Source: CAJXZP01 sp963974475
GTDB taxonomy: Bacteria; Bacteroidota; Bacteroidia; Flavobacteriales_G; Salibacteraceae
DNA length: 40,766 nt
Direction: 5' to 3'
Assembly: GCA_963974475.1 (NCBI GenBank)
Contig: CAXBCR010000029.1
Coordinates: 1-40,766 of the forward strand
In this document: one piece after another, positions 14,698 to 23,134 of the stretch
How the letters are laid out: each line of letters starts with the position of its first letter
Position numbering within the stretch: position 1 is the stretch's first letter
Program-made: the position numbers and the translations under genes
The notes under the pieces: model-generated
The model's database searches: none
What the model was told of the DNA's origin: nothing
Seen by the model: only the letters and a program-made list of their open reading frames with translations

Positions 14698-15947
14698 TGC
14701 TGTACTATTTATTTGAATATCTGCAAGAAATGAATATCCCCGGAGCTGGGGTGTTCCAATACATCTCGTTTAGAGCGGCCATGGCTATCGTGGTGTCGTT
14801 ACTAATTTCTATGGTGTTTGGTGGTAAAATCATCAACCTTATTCGGGCGCAGCAAGCGGGCGAATCTATCCGTGATTTGGGATTGGAAGGTCAAATGGAA
14901 AAAGCGGGTACACCTACCATGGGTGGACTCATTATTCTGGCGTCAATTCTAATACCCACTTTGCTTTTTGCGAAGCTAGATAATATCTATATCATATTGC
15001 TTTTAGTTTCCACCGTTTGGTTGGGAGCTATTGGTTTTATTGATGATTACATTAAAGTGTTCAAGAAAAACAAAGAGGGTTTAAGTGGTAAGTTCAAAAT
15101 TGTAGGTCAGGTAGGAATCGGAATAATTGTGGGTTCGGTGCTTTATTTTAATGATGATGTAACGGTACGAACCAAGGTAGCCAATGGAGCGACTAATGTG
15201 GCGCAAGTTGAAGTTGGGAATTTAACCAAAAATCAAGAAGCCAAATCTTTTGTTTGGGAAGAAGTACAATCCACTAAAACAACCATACCATTTATAAAAA
15301 ACAACGAATTTGATTACAAATGGTTTTTGTCTTGGTTGAGTAAAGATTTATTGGCCTATACCTGGCTAATCTACATTCCTATTGTAATTCTTGTAATCAC
15401 AGCCATGAGTAATGGCGCCAATATGACCGATGGAATTGATGGATTGGCGGCAGGAACCTCCGCCATCATTGGGGTAGCGATTGCGGTTTTTGCATTCGTG
15501 TCGGGTAACCAGTTTTTTGCCGATTACCTCAATGTTATGTACATCCCCGATAGTGGCGAAATCGTAATATTTTCAGCCGCTTTTGTTGGGGCAAGTGTCG
15601 GTTTCTTGTGGTATAACTCTTATCCCGCGCAAGTGTTTATGGGCGATACAGGTTCATTAGCATTGGGTGGAATCATCGCGGTAATGTCTTTAGCCGTACG
15701 AAAAGAATTAATACTTCCATTATTGGCCGGAATCTTTTTGGCCGAGAATTTATCAGTAATGCTGCAAGTAGCTTACTTCAAATACACCAAGAAAAAATTT
15801 GGCGAAGGCCGAAGAATATTCCTAATGGCACCCCTGCATCATCATTATCAAAAAATGGGATTCCATGAATCTAAAATCGTTTCTCGATTCTGGATTGTTG
15901 GTTTGATGCTCATGGTACTCAGTATTGTAACGCTCAAAATTAGATAG
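14697..15947 (+). CDS. mraY: Phospho-MurNAc-pentapeptide transferase MraY
   Basis: This 416-residue polytopic membrane enzyme forms lipid I from UDP-MurNAc-pentapeptide and undecaprenyl phosphate. Visible motifs are AGTPTMGGLIIL, the catalytic D116-D117 in GFIDDYIKVFKKNKEGLSG, NMTDGIDGLAAG (242-253), VFMGDTGSLALGG and the HHH motif in MAPLHHHYQKMGF. It is about 55 residues longer than E. coli MraY; the extra length lies at about 150-215 between membrane helices and is common in Bacteroidota. It begins on the TAATG junction with murE. The murD start follows 4 bases after the stop. Confidence 0.97.
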   Translation: MLYYLFEYLQEMNIPGAGVFQYISFRAAMAIVVSLLISMVFGGKIINLIRAQQAGESIRDLGLEGQMEKAGTPTMGGLIILASILIPTLLFAKLDNIYIILLLVSTVWLGAIGFIDDYIKVFKKNKEGLSGKFKIVGQVGIGIIVGSVLYFNDDVTVRTKVANGATNVAQVEVGNLTKNQEAKSFVWEEVQSTKTTIPFIKNNEFDYKWFLSWLSKDLLAYTWLIYIPIVILVITAMSNGANMTDGIDGLAAGTSAIIGVAIAVFAFVSGNQFFADYLNVMYIPDSGEIVIFSAAFVGASVGFLWYNSYPAQVFMGDTGSLALGGIIAVMSLAVRKELILPLLAGIFLAENLSVMLQVAYFKYTKKKFGEGRRIFLMAPLHHHYQKMGFHESKIVSRFWIVGLMLMVLSIVTLKIR

Positions 15948-15951
15948 CAGA

Positions 15952-17280
15952 GTGGGCGAGATTGTAATACTAGGAGGAGGTGAAAGTGGAACAGGGGCAG
16001 CGCTTCTGGCACAAGCCAAAGGATTGAAGGTTTTTGTATCAGACCTGGGTAAAATCAAAGATGAATACGCGAAAGTTCTTTCAAATGCAAAAATTCCGTT
16101 TGAGCAAAACGGTCACACCAAAGAGCGGGTTTTAGCTGCACAAGAGGTGATTAAGAGTCCCGGAATTCCGGATACCGTGGCGATGATTAAACAACTCGAC
16201 CAGCAAGGTACTTCGGTGATTGATGAGATTGAGTTTGCAGCTAGGTACACTAGCGGAAAACTTATTGGAATCACAGGAAGTAATGGGAAAACCACTACGA
16301 CTTTACTCACCTACGAAACGCTGAAAAAAGCCAAACTCAAGGTAGGCTTGGCAGGGAATATTGGCAAAAGCATGGCTGCACAATTAGTGAGTACCGATTT
16401 TGATTATTGGGTACTTGAATTGAGCAGTTTTCAATTGGATAGGATGTATAAAACAGCCATTCACATTGCCGCTATTATCAATATCACACCAGATCATTTG
16501 GACCGGTACAACTACGAATTTGATAATTATATAAAATCAAAATTCCGAATTGTACAAAATCAAACAAGCCAAGATCACTTGGTGTTTTTTGATGACGATG
16601 AGGTCATTAAAAAGGAATTAACAGAATTAAAATTTCCAGCACAGAAACATGGGTTTTCATTGAAAACACCGCAGGTTTCAGGGGGTTGGTTAGACAACGA
16701 GACAATTAATATTAACATAAAGGGTAATTTAAAAATGAGCATTCAAAAACTAGCGCTTCAAGGCAAGCACAACATTAACAATTCGATGGCAGCATCCATT
16801 ATTTCTCAGGTAATGGATATCCGTAAAGACGTAGTGCGTGAGAGCATGTCGGATTTTCAAAATGTGGAGCATCGCCTAGAGAAATTCATGACGATTTCAC
16901 ATGTAGAATACATAAACGATTCTAAAGCCACAAACGTAAATTCTGCGTGGTACGCATTAGAATCTATGTCGCAACCTACCGCATGGATTGTGGGTGGTGT
17001 GGACAAAGGAAATGATTACACGCAGCTTACTGAGTTAGTGAAAGAGAAAGTGAAATTCATCATTGCGCTAGGTAAGGATAATGAAAAAATTCATGCGGCT
17101 TTTGACGATTTAGTGGAAGTATATAACGCTGCGGATATGGGTGAAGCTGTAGGCATTGCCTATCGATTTACCGATAAAGGAGATGCGGTATTATTATCTC
17201 CATGTTGCGCAAGTTTCGATTTGTTCGAAAACTACGAAGACCGTGGAAACACATTCAAAAATATTGTTAGAAGTTTATAA
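15952..17280 (+). CDS. murD: UDP-MurNAc-L-alanine:D-glutamate ligase MurD
   Basis: This 442-residue Mur ligase adds D-glutamate to UDP-MurNAc-L-Ala. The N-terminal UMP-binding Rossmann part begins EIVILGGGESGTGAALLA. The ATP loop is GITGSNGKTTTT (around 106-117), followed by ELSSFQLDRM and NITPDHLDRY. The C-terminal domain contains VGGVDKGNDYTQL and LLSPCCASFDLFENYEDRG. The start is GTG at 15952; no in-frame ATG sits closer to the Rossmann motif. It is placed between mraY and ftsW as in most dcw clusters. Confidence 0.96.
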   Translation: MGEIVILGGGESGTGAALLAQAKGLKVFVSDLGKIKDEYAKVLSNAKIPFEQNGHTKERVLAAQEVIKSPGIPDTVAMIKQLDQQGTSVIDEIEFAARYTSGKLIGITGSNGKTTTTLLTYETLKKAKLKVGLAGNIGKSMAAQLVSTDFDYWVLELSSFQLDRMYKTAIHIAAIINITPDHLDRYNYEFDNYIKSKFRIVQNQTSQDHLVFFDDDEVIKKELTELKFPAQKHGFSLKTPQVSGGWLDNETININIKGNLKMSIQKLALQGKHNINNSMAASIISQVMDIRKDVVRESMSDFQNVEHRLEKFMTISHVEYINDSKATNVNSAWYALESMSQPTAWIVGGVDKGNDYTQLTELVKEKVKFIIALGKDNEKIHAAFDDLVEVYNAADMGEAVGIAYRFTDKGDAVLLSPCCASFDLFENYEDRGNTFKNIVRSL

Positions 17281-17297
17281 CATTTAACGGGAATATT

Positions 17298-18491
17298 GTG
17301 GTAGATAAAGTGTTTAAATATCTTGGTGGGGATCGTGCCATTTGGGTGGTAGTAATGTTTAAAGCGTTGCTGTCATTGCTTTTGGTATATAGTTCCATTG
17401 TTACGCTTGCGTATAAATACCAAGGTGGAAACACGTTTTATTACATGGTAAAACACGGCACATTTGTGTTGTCGGGTTTTGTTATTATTTACCTCGTTCA
17501 TCGCATCAATTACCGTTATTTTTCCAGAATCGCACAGCTTGCGGTTTGGTTGGTTATTCCGTTGCTTTTGCTCACTTTGGTGACGGGAAACAACATTAAT
17601 AACGCGAGTAGATGGTTGACTATTCCGATAATAAATCAGAGTTTTCAAACCTCCGATTTAGCAAAAATCGCCCTTATTATGTTTATTGCTAGGTTTTTGG
17701 CTATTAAGAATAATGAACTCAATGATTTTCAAGGCACTTTTTTACCAGTCATGGGTGTCGTGGTTTTGGTGGTTGGATTAATTCTACCTGCCAACCTTTC
17801 TACCGCATTGGTTTTGCTAATGATTAGCATGATGCTCATGTTTATGGCAGGGGTAAGTGTCAAAAATTTATTAAGTGTAATCCCAGTAGGATTAATAGGA
17901 TTGTTGTTTGTGGTAGCCGTGTATAAGGTGAGTCCAGAAACCTTTCCAAGGTTTCAAACTTGGGAGGCACGAATTGAACGATTTTTTACTGGAGTAGAAG
18001 ATACTAATGGGAATTACCAAGCAGAGCAGGCTAAAATTGCTATTGCTACCGGAGGTGTATTTGGCAAAGGACCTGGAAATAGTACGCAACGTAACTTTTT
18101 ACCCAGTTCATTTTCCGATTTCATTTACGCTATTGTAATTGAAGAATATGGATTTATTGGCGGGGCAGGAGTGGTATTTCTTTACCTGATTTTGCTTTAT
18201 CGATCCATCAAGATTGTCAAAAAAGCCAAAGGAAGTTTTGCCGCTAATTTGGTGCTGGGCTTAAGTTTTAGTTTAGTCATACAAGGTTTAATTAATATGA
18301 TGGTAAACGTAAACTTGCTTCCGGTTACGGGGCAAACATTGCCTATGGTCAGCATGGGAGGAACGTCTATGTGGTTTACCTCCATCGCAGTGGGTATCAT
18401 ATTAAGTGTAAGCCGAACGGTAGAATTAGAATACGAGAAAGAAAAAGAAAATGAAACACCAAAACAAGGAGGTAAGTATGCAAAAGCTTAA
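17298..18491 (+). CDS. ftsW: SEDS-family lipid II polymerase FtsW
   Basis: This 397-residue protein has about ten transmembrane helices and forms the septal glycosyltransferase that works with FtsI. SEDS signatures are TSDLAKIALIMFIARFLA, NLSTALVLLMISMMLMFMAG, GGVFGKGPGNSTQRNFLP, SDFIYAIVIEEYGFIGG and LPVTGQTLPMVSMGGTSM. The start is GTG at 17298, which gives the usual short N-terminus before GDRAIWVVV. The C-terminal tail (EKEKENETPKQGGKYAKA) is charged and cytoplasmic. It overlaps murG by 14 bases when the latter starts at 18478. Confidence 0.95.
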   Translation: MVDKVFKYLGGDRAIWVVVMFKALLSLLLVYSSIVTLAYKYQGGNTFYYMVKHGTFVLSGFVIIYLVHRINYRYFSRIAQLAVWLVIPLLLLTLVTGNNINNASRWLTIPIINQSFQTSDLAKIALIMFIARFLAIKNNELNDFQGTFLPVMGVVVLVVGLILPANLSTALVLLMISMMLMFMAGVSVKNLLSVIPVGLIGLLFVVAVYKVSPETFPRFQTWEARIERFFTGVEDTNGNYQAEQAKIAIATGGVFGKGPGNSTQRNFLPSSFSDFIYAIVIEEYGFIGGAGVVFLYLILLYRSIKIVKKAKGSFAANLVLGLSFSLVIQGLINMMVNVNLLPVTGQTLPMVSMGGTSMWFTSIAVGIILSVSRTVELEYEKEKENETPKQGGKYAKA

Positions 18492-19578
18492 GATTTTGGT
18501 GAGTGGCGGTGGCACAGGTGGTCACATTTTTCCGGCTATAGCTATAGCAAATGCCATAAAAGAAAAGCATCACGATGCCGAATTCCTATTTGTAGGCGCT
18601 GAGGGAAAAATGGAAATGGAAAAGGTACCTGCCGAGGGTTTTGATATTGAAGGTCTTTGGATCAGCGGTTTTAGTCGTAGTTTGAGTGTTAGCAATTTAG
18701 TTTTTCCTTTCAAGCTCATTTCTAGTATGTGGAAAGCTGCTAAAATTGTGAAACGCTTTCAACCCGATGTGGCCATTGGTACTGGTGGTTTTGCAAGTGG
18801 TCCTACGTTACGCGTAGCTTCGCAAAAAGGAGTGCCTTGTTTAATTCAAGAGCAAAATTCATTTCCTGGAGTAACTAACAGAATCTTGAGCGGTAAAGCC
18901 AAAAAGATTTGCGTGGCGTATGACGGAATGGAAAAATATTTTGGTGCTGAAAAGACTATTTTAACCGGAAATCCAGTTCGAAAAGAAGTGGTGAAGATTG
19001 AAGGGAAACGCGATGAAGCGATTCAGTTTTTCGGACTAGATGCCAATAAGAGAACACTATTGATTGTAGGGGGAAGCCTTGGAGCACAATCAGTAAATAA
19101 TGCCATATTGGCCAATATTGCCGCTTTATTGGAACTAGGAATTCAAATAGTATGGCAAACCGGAAAAACCAACTATAAAGAGATTAGTGCAGCTACCCAA
19201 TCCTTTGTAGGAAAGGGAGTACACGTAAAAGAATTTATTTTTAAAATGGACTTAGGTTATGCCGCTGCCGATATAGTAGTGTCACGTGCGGGAGCCATTG
19301 CCGTTTCAGAATTGAGCATTGTAGCAAAGCCGACTATCTTAGTTCCGTTTCCGTATGCAGCCGAAGACCATCAAACCAAAAATGCCATGTCGTTGGTAGA
19401 AAAAGGAGCGGCTGTTTTGGTGAAAGATGCCGATGTGCAAACCGGCTTGTTGCAACAAATTACAAAAATGGTGAATGACCCCGTAATTGGAGATTCATTG
19501 ACCAAAAACATAAAAGAATTAGGAAAGCCCAATGCGGCTAACCAAATAGCAGACGAAGTTTTGAGTTTGATTAAATGA
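18478..19578 (+). CDS. murG: UDP-GlcNAc:undecaprenyl-PP-MurNAc-pentapeptide transferase MurG
   Basis: This 366-residue GT-B glycosyltransferase makes lipid II at the inner face of the membrane. It has the N-terminal glycine loop SGGGTGGHIFPA (9-20), TGGFASGPTLRVA, QEQNSFPGVTNRILS, LTGNPVRKE, VGGSLGAQSVN, VSRAGAIAVSEL and PFPYAAEDHQTKNA. I chose ATG 18478 over ATG 18451 because it is preceded by AAGGAGG, a rare strong Shine-Dalgarno sequence for this phylum, and puts the glycine loop at the usual distance. It overlaps the end of ftsW by 14 bases, and its TGA overlaps the murC start. Confidence 0.96.
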   Translation: MQKLKILVSGGGTGGHIFPAIAIANAIKEKHHDAEFLFVGAEGKMEMEKVPAEGFDIEGLWISGFSRSLSVSNLVFPFKLISSMWKAAKIVKRFQPDVAIGTGGFASGPTLRVASQKGVPCLIQEQNSFPGVTNRILSGKAKKICVAYDGMEKYFGAEKTILTGNPVRKEVVKIEGKRDEAIQFFGLDANKRTLLIVGGSLGAQSVNNAILANIAALLELGIQIVWQTGKTNYKEISAATQSFVGKGVHVKEFIFKMDLGYAAADIVVSRAGAIAVSELSIVAKPTILVPFPYAAEDHQTKNAMSLVEKGAAVLVKDADVQTGLLQQITKMVNDPVIGDSLTKNIKELGKPNAANQIADEVLSLIK

Positions 19579-20933
19579 TGCGACTAAACAACATATCGAC
19601 CGTTTATTTTCTCGGTATTGGGGGGATTGGAATGAGTGCTTTGGCGCGTTACTTCCAACTTAATGGATGCGCTGTGTCTGGTTACGACCGAACCAAAACG
19701 CCATTAACCACTGCGCTCGAAAACGAAGGTGTTTCCATTCATTATACGCCCGATGTGAATTTAATTCCTGCCACTGTGGATGTGGTGGTTTACACTCCCG
19801 CAGTGTCGCATGAAAATCCGGAATGGAAGGCGATTTTGGACAGGGATTTGCCTAAAATGAAACGCGCTGAAGTACTTGGTTTGATTGGTAACTCAGGGCA
19901 ATGTTTGGCTGTAGCGGGTACGCATGGTAAAACAACCACCAGTGCTATTTTAGCGCATATTTTCAAATCTGCTTTTGGTGAGGTTACCGCATTTGTAGGT
20001 GGTATTTTGAGTAATTACACTACCAATTTTTTGTATGCGGATAGCAACGATTATTTCGTGGTAGAAGCAGATGAATTTGACCGTTCATTTTTGCATTTGC
20101 ATCCTCAAATTGCAGTGATAAATTCGGTTGATGCGGACCATTTAGATATTTACGGAAAGAAAGATGCGTTACTAGAAAGTTTCCATGATTTTGCGAATAA
20201 CATAAAACCGGGAGGCACTTTAATTGTGAATGCTGATATTTCAGAATTGTTTGAAATTACAGACGTAAAAACCACTTCATTTGGAATAGAAACGGAAGCT
20301 GATTTTGTCGCTAAAAACATTCAAATAGCGGAAGGGAAATATGTGTTCGATTTTCATCATCCCAAAGGAGTGATAAAAGAAATGTCGTTAGCACTTCCGG
20401 GTAAACATAATATTGAAAACACTATTGCAGCAGCTGCCATTGCAACTCTTTGTGGGGTTGCTGATGCCGATATTGCAAAGGCTATAAGTAGTTTTAAAGG
20501 CGTGAAAAGACGTTTTGAAATTACGCGAAATAAGAATGGAGTGATTTACGTGGATGATTATGCGCACCATCCTACCGAGATTTCAAAAGTATTGGAATCG
20601 GCTAGAGAAATGTATGCAGGTAAAAAGCTTTCGGTAATTTTTCAACCGCATCTGTACTCCAGAACTCGAGATTTTGAATTGGAATTTGCAGCAGTCCTTT
20701 CAGGGTTTGATGAAGTTATTTTATTGGATATTTATCCAGCCCGTGAATTGCCAATTGAAGGGGTGACCTCCGAACGATTATTGGAGAAAATCACCGCGTC
20801 AAACAAAAAAATATTAGCTAAGACCGATGTGGTGAGCTACCTAAACGAAAACCGTTTTGAGGTGTTGTTTACACTCGGAGCAGGCGACATTGATACATTA
20901 GTAGAACCAATTAGAGCATTAGTTACCGCGTGA
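19575..20933 (+). CDS. murC: UDP-N-acetylmuramate:L-alanine ligase MurC
   Basis: This 452-residue Mur ligase catalyses the first amino-acid addition to UDP-MurNAc. The N-terminal loop is FLGIGGIGMSALA (12-24), the ATP loop AGTHGKTTTSA (114-124), and the remaining signatures are VVEADEFDRSFLHL, NSVDADHLDIYG, VDDYAHHPTEI and FQPHLYSRTRDF. It starts with ATGATG overlapping the murG stop by 4 bases. Its own TGA overlaps the GTG start of ftsQ. Length is normal. Confidence 0.97.
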   Translation: MMRLNNISTVYFLGIGGIGMSALARYFQLNGCAVSGYDRTKTPLTTALENEGVSIHYTPDVNLIPATVDVVVYTPAVSHENPEWKAILDRDLPKMKRAEVLGLIGNSGQCLAVAGTHGKTTTSAILAHIFKSAFGEVTAFVGGILSNYTTNFLYADSNDYFVVEADEFDRSFLHLHPQIAVINSVDADHLDIYGKKDALLESFHDFANNIKPGGTLIVNADISELFEITDVKTTSFGIETEADFVAKNIQIAEGKYVFDFHHPKGVIKEMSLALPGKHNIENTIAAAAIATLCGVADADIAKAISSFKGVKRRFEITRNKNGVIYVDDYAHHPTEISKVLESAREMYAGKKLSVIFQPHLYSRTRDFELEFAAVLSGFDEVILLDIYPARELPIEGVTSERLLEKITASNKKILAKTDVVSYLNENRFEVLFTLGAGDIDTLVEPIRALVTA

Positions 20934-21724
20934 AAAAGTTTAAGAACATAGCGATTGTCACGGTGTCAGTAATGGCATTAATAGCGGTTTTGGGCTTGGC
21001 AGAAACTACACGCAGAGACGTGAAGTTTGCCGAACTCAAAGTGGATATTGATGTAAGCGATGGAAATTACTTTGTGGATGAATTAGATATTGAAAGCCAG
21101 GTGTTTGCTCATGGTTATCAAACGGGTATTGAGCCCATTGTGAATCTGGATTTGAAAACTTTAGAAGCACAATTTGATGCCATGCCATCTGTAAAAAAAG
21201 CGGAGGTCTACACTTCATTGAGTGGCTTATTGAAAGTGGATATTAAACAACGCACTCCATTGGTTCGCGTATTTACAAGAACCAGTAGTTTTTACATTGA
21301 CCAAGCTGGATTTGTAATGCCATTGTCGGATAAATATACCGCAAAAGTACCGGTGGTAAATGGGGATTTAAACATTGATTACACGGTGGTAGCCGGACAA
21401 AATTTTGCGACAAAAAACAAATTAATGCAAACCAATTTTGAAGCGCGTAAGTTATATGAAGCTTACGGATTGGCTAAAAAATTTAAAGAAGTGCCATTTT
21501 GGGATGCGCAATTCAAACAAATATATTTTAAAGAAGACGGAGACATAGAGCTTATTCCGGCTGTAGGAAATCATGTGATACTCATTGATGGAGTGGAACA
21601 TATTGACGAATCGTTAACCAAGTTAATGATTCTCTACAAAGAGGGATTAAGCAAAACCGGCTGGAACAATTACAAGGAAATAAACCTCAAGTATAAAGAT
21701 CAAATTGTGTGTAAAAAACGATAA
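20930..21724 (+). CDS. ftsQ: Cell division protein FtsQ/DivIB
   Basis: This 264-residue bitopic protein has a short cytoplasmic N-terminus, one membrane helix (NIAIVTVSVMALIAVLGLA) and a periplasmic part containing a POTRA-like segment and the FtsQ beta domain (KAEVYTSLSGLLKVDIKQR, PLVRVFTRTSSFYIDQAGF, MPLSDKYTAKVPVVNG). FtsQ links early and late divisome proteins. The start is GTG inside the murC stop. ftsA begins 2 bases after the stop. Family identity of FtsQ is low in Bacteroidota, but topology, the RTP/FYID region and context agree. Confidence 0.93.
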   Translation: MKKFKNIAIVTVSVMALIAVLGLAETTRRDVKFAELKVDIDVSDGNYFVDELDIESQVFAHGYQTGIEPIVNLDLKTLEAQFDAMPSVKKAEVYTSLSGLLKVDIKQRTPLVRVFTRTSSFYIDQAGFVMPLSDKYTAKVPVVNGDLNIDYTVVAGQNFATKNKLMQTNFEARKLYEAYGLAKKFKEVPFWDAQFKQIYFKEDGDIELIPAVGNHVILIDGVEHIDESLTKLMILYKEGLSKTGWNNYKEINLKYKDQIVCKKR

Positions 21725-21726
21725 CT

Positions 21727-23028
21727 ATGGAAGCAAAAGGGCATAACGAAATCGTAGCAGGGCTAGACATTGGAACCACCAAAATCGTAGCCATTATTGG
21801 TACTATTAATGAACATGGAAAACTCGATATATTGGGTATGGCCAGAACCGAATCATTGGGCGTGAGCCGTGGTGTGGTGACGCATATTACCCAAACCATT
21901 GACGCTATTCAAAAGGTGATGAAAGAAGCCGAAGAAATAGCCGGCTATGAAATTGGGAAAGTAAATGTAGGAATTGCTGGTCAGCATATTCGTAGTATTC
22001 AGCACAGTGGTAGTAGAATGCGTGAGGATATTGAAACCGAAATTACGCAAAAAGATATCAATCAGCTTATCAAAGAAATGTATAAGTTGGTAATGCTACC
22101 TGGCGAGAAAGTAATTGATGTTTTACCACAAGATTTTTCGGTAGATAATGAAAAAGGAATTCACGATCCAATAGGAATGGCGGGCGTGCGGTTAGAAGCC
22201 AATTTCCATATTATAACTGGAAATATTGCTGCAGCCAAAAACATTGTGAAATGTGTAGCTGGAGCCAATATGGAGGTGGAGAATTTAATTTTAGAGCCAC
22301 TCGCTTCATCCGATGCTGTTTTGAGTAAGGAAGAAAAAGAGGCAGGGGTTGTTTTAGTAGATATAGGTGGTGGTACTACGGATGTCGCAATTTTTAAAGA
22401 AGGTATGATCCGTCACACAGCGGTTATTCCTTTTGGAGGTAACATTATTACAGAGGATATTAAACACGGTTGTTCAATTATAAAAAGTCAAGCAGAGCAG
22501 CTAAAGGTTAAATTTGGTAGTGCATTGTCTGAGTCGGCTTCTAGTAATGAAATCGTTTCAATTCCTGGACTTAGAGGACGTGAGCCAAAAGAAATTTCTT
22601 TGTTCAATTTAGCTAGTATTATTCAGTCTAGAGTTGAAGAAATTATTGAGCAGGTGTATTACGAAATTCGTAATTCGGGTCTTGAAAAACAATTAATTGC
22701 AGGTATTGTAGTAACTGGTGGTGGTTCACAGTTAAAAAATATCACACAATTGTTTGAATTTTTAACAGGTATGGATACCCGTATTGGCTACCCAACTGAG
22801 CATTTGGCAAATGGGGTAGAGGATATTACAAGTCCAATGTATTCTACCGGTGTTGGTCTGATTTTGAAAGGGTTTGAGCGTATTAAAATTAATACCGACC
22901 CCGAAAAACCATCGGAAAACAAGGTGAAAGAAATGGACGAAGAGCCGAAAAAAGCTTCCGGAATGCATAACTTTTTGGATATGATAAAACGCACTTCCGA
23001 TTCGTTTTTTAGTGATTTAACAGACTAA
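21727..23028 (+). CDS. ftsA: Cell division protein FtsA
   Basis: This 433-residue actin-fold ATPase tethers FtsZ to the membrane. The first phosphate loop is AGLDIGTTKIVAIIG (11-25), the second VVLVDIGGGTTDVAIFKEG (around residue 210), and the adenosine motif IAGIVVTGGGSQLKNI. The C-terminus (NFLDMIKRTSDSFFSDL) is an amphipathic helix of the membrane-targeting type. It lies 2 bases after ftsQ. A 106-base spacer separates it from ftsZ. Confidence 0.97.
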   Translation: MEAKGHNEIVAGLDIGTTKIVAIIGTINEHGKLDILGMARTESLGVSRGVVTHITQTIDAIQKVMKEAEEIAGYEIGKVNVGIAGQHIRSIQHSGSRMREDIETEITQKDINQLIKEMYKLVMLPGEKVIDVLPQDFSVDNEKGIHDPIGMAGVRLEANFHIITGNIAAAKNIVKCVAGANMEVENLILEPLASSDAVLSKEEKEAGVVLVDIGGGTTDVAIFKEGMIRHTAVIPFGGNIITEDIKHGCSIIKSQAEQLKVKFGSALSESASSNEIVSIPGLRGREPKEISLFNLASIIQSRVEEIIEQVYYEIRNSGLEKQLIAGIVVTGGGSQLKNITQLFEFLTGMDTRIGYPTEHLANGVEDITSPMYSTGVGLILKGFERIKINTDPEKPSENKVKEMDEEPKKASGMHNFLDMIKRTSDSFFSDLTD

Positions 23029-23047
23029 TCTTAATAAACTAAGAAGC

Positions 23048-23084
23048 TTTATTGAAAAACGCGTTGCTAAAATCACCATTTTTG
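23048..23084 (+). promoter_or_regulatory. Possible internal promoter of ftsZ
   Basis: CATTTTTG (23077-23084) matches the TAnnTTTG element except for the first base. TTTATTG at 23048-23054 lies 22 bases upstream. The only sizeable gap in the dcw cluster (23029-23134) is here, so independent ftsZ transcription is plausible. The match is imperfect. Confidence 0.35.
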
Positions 23085-23134
23085 TTACAGTACATCAATA
23101 AAGCAGCAATACATTAACAACAAACAAGTACACT

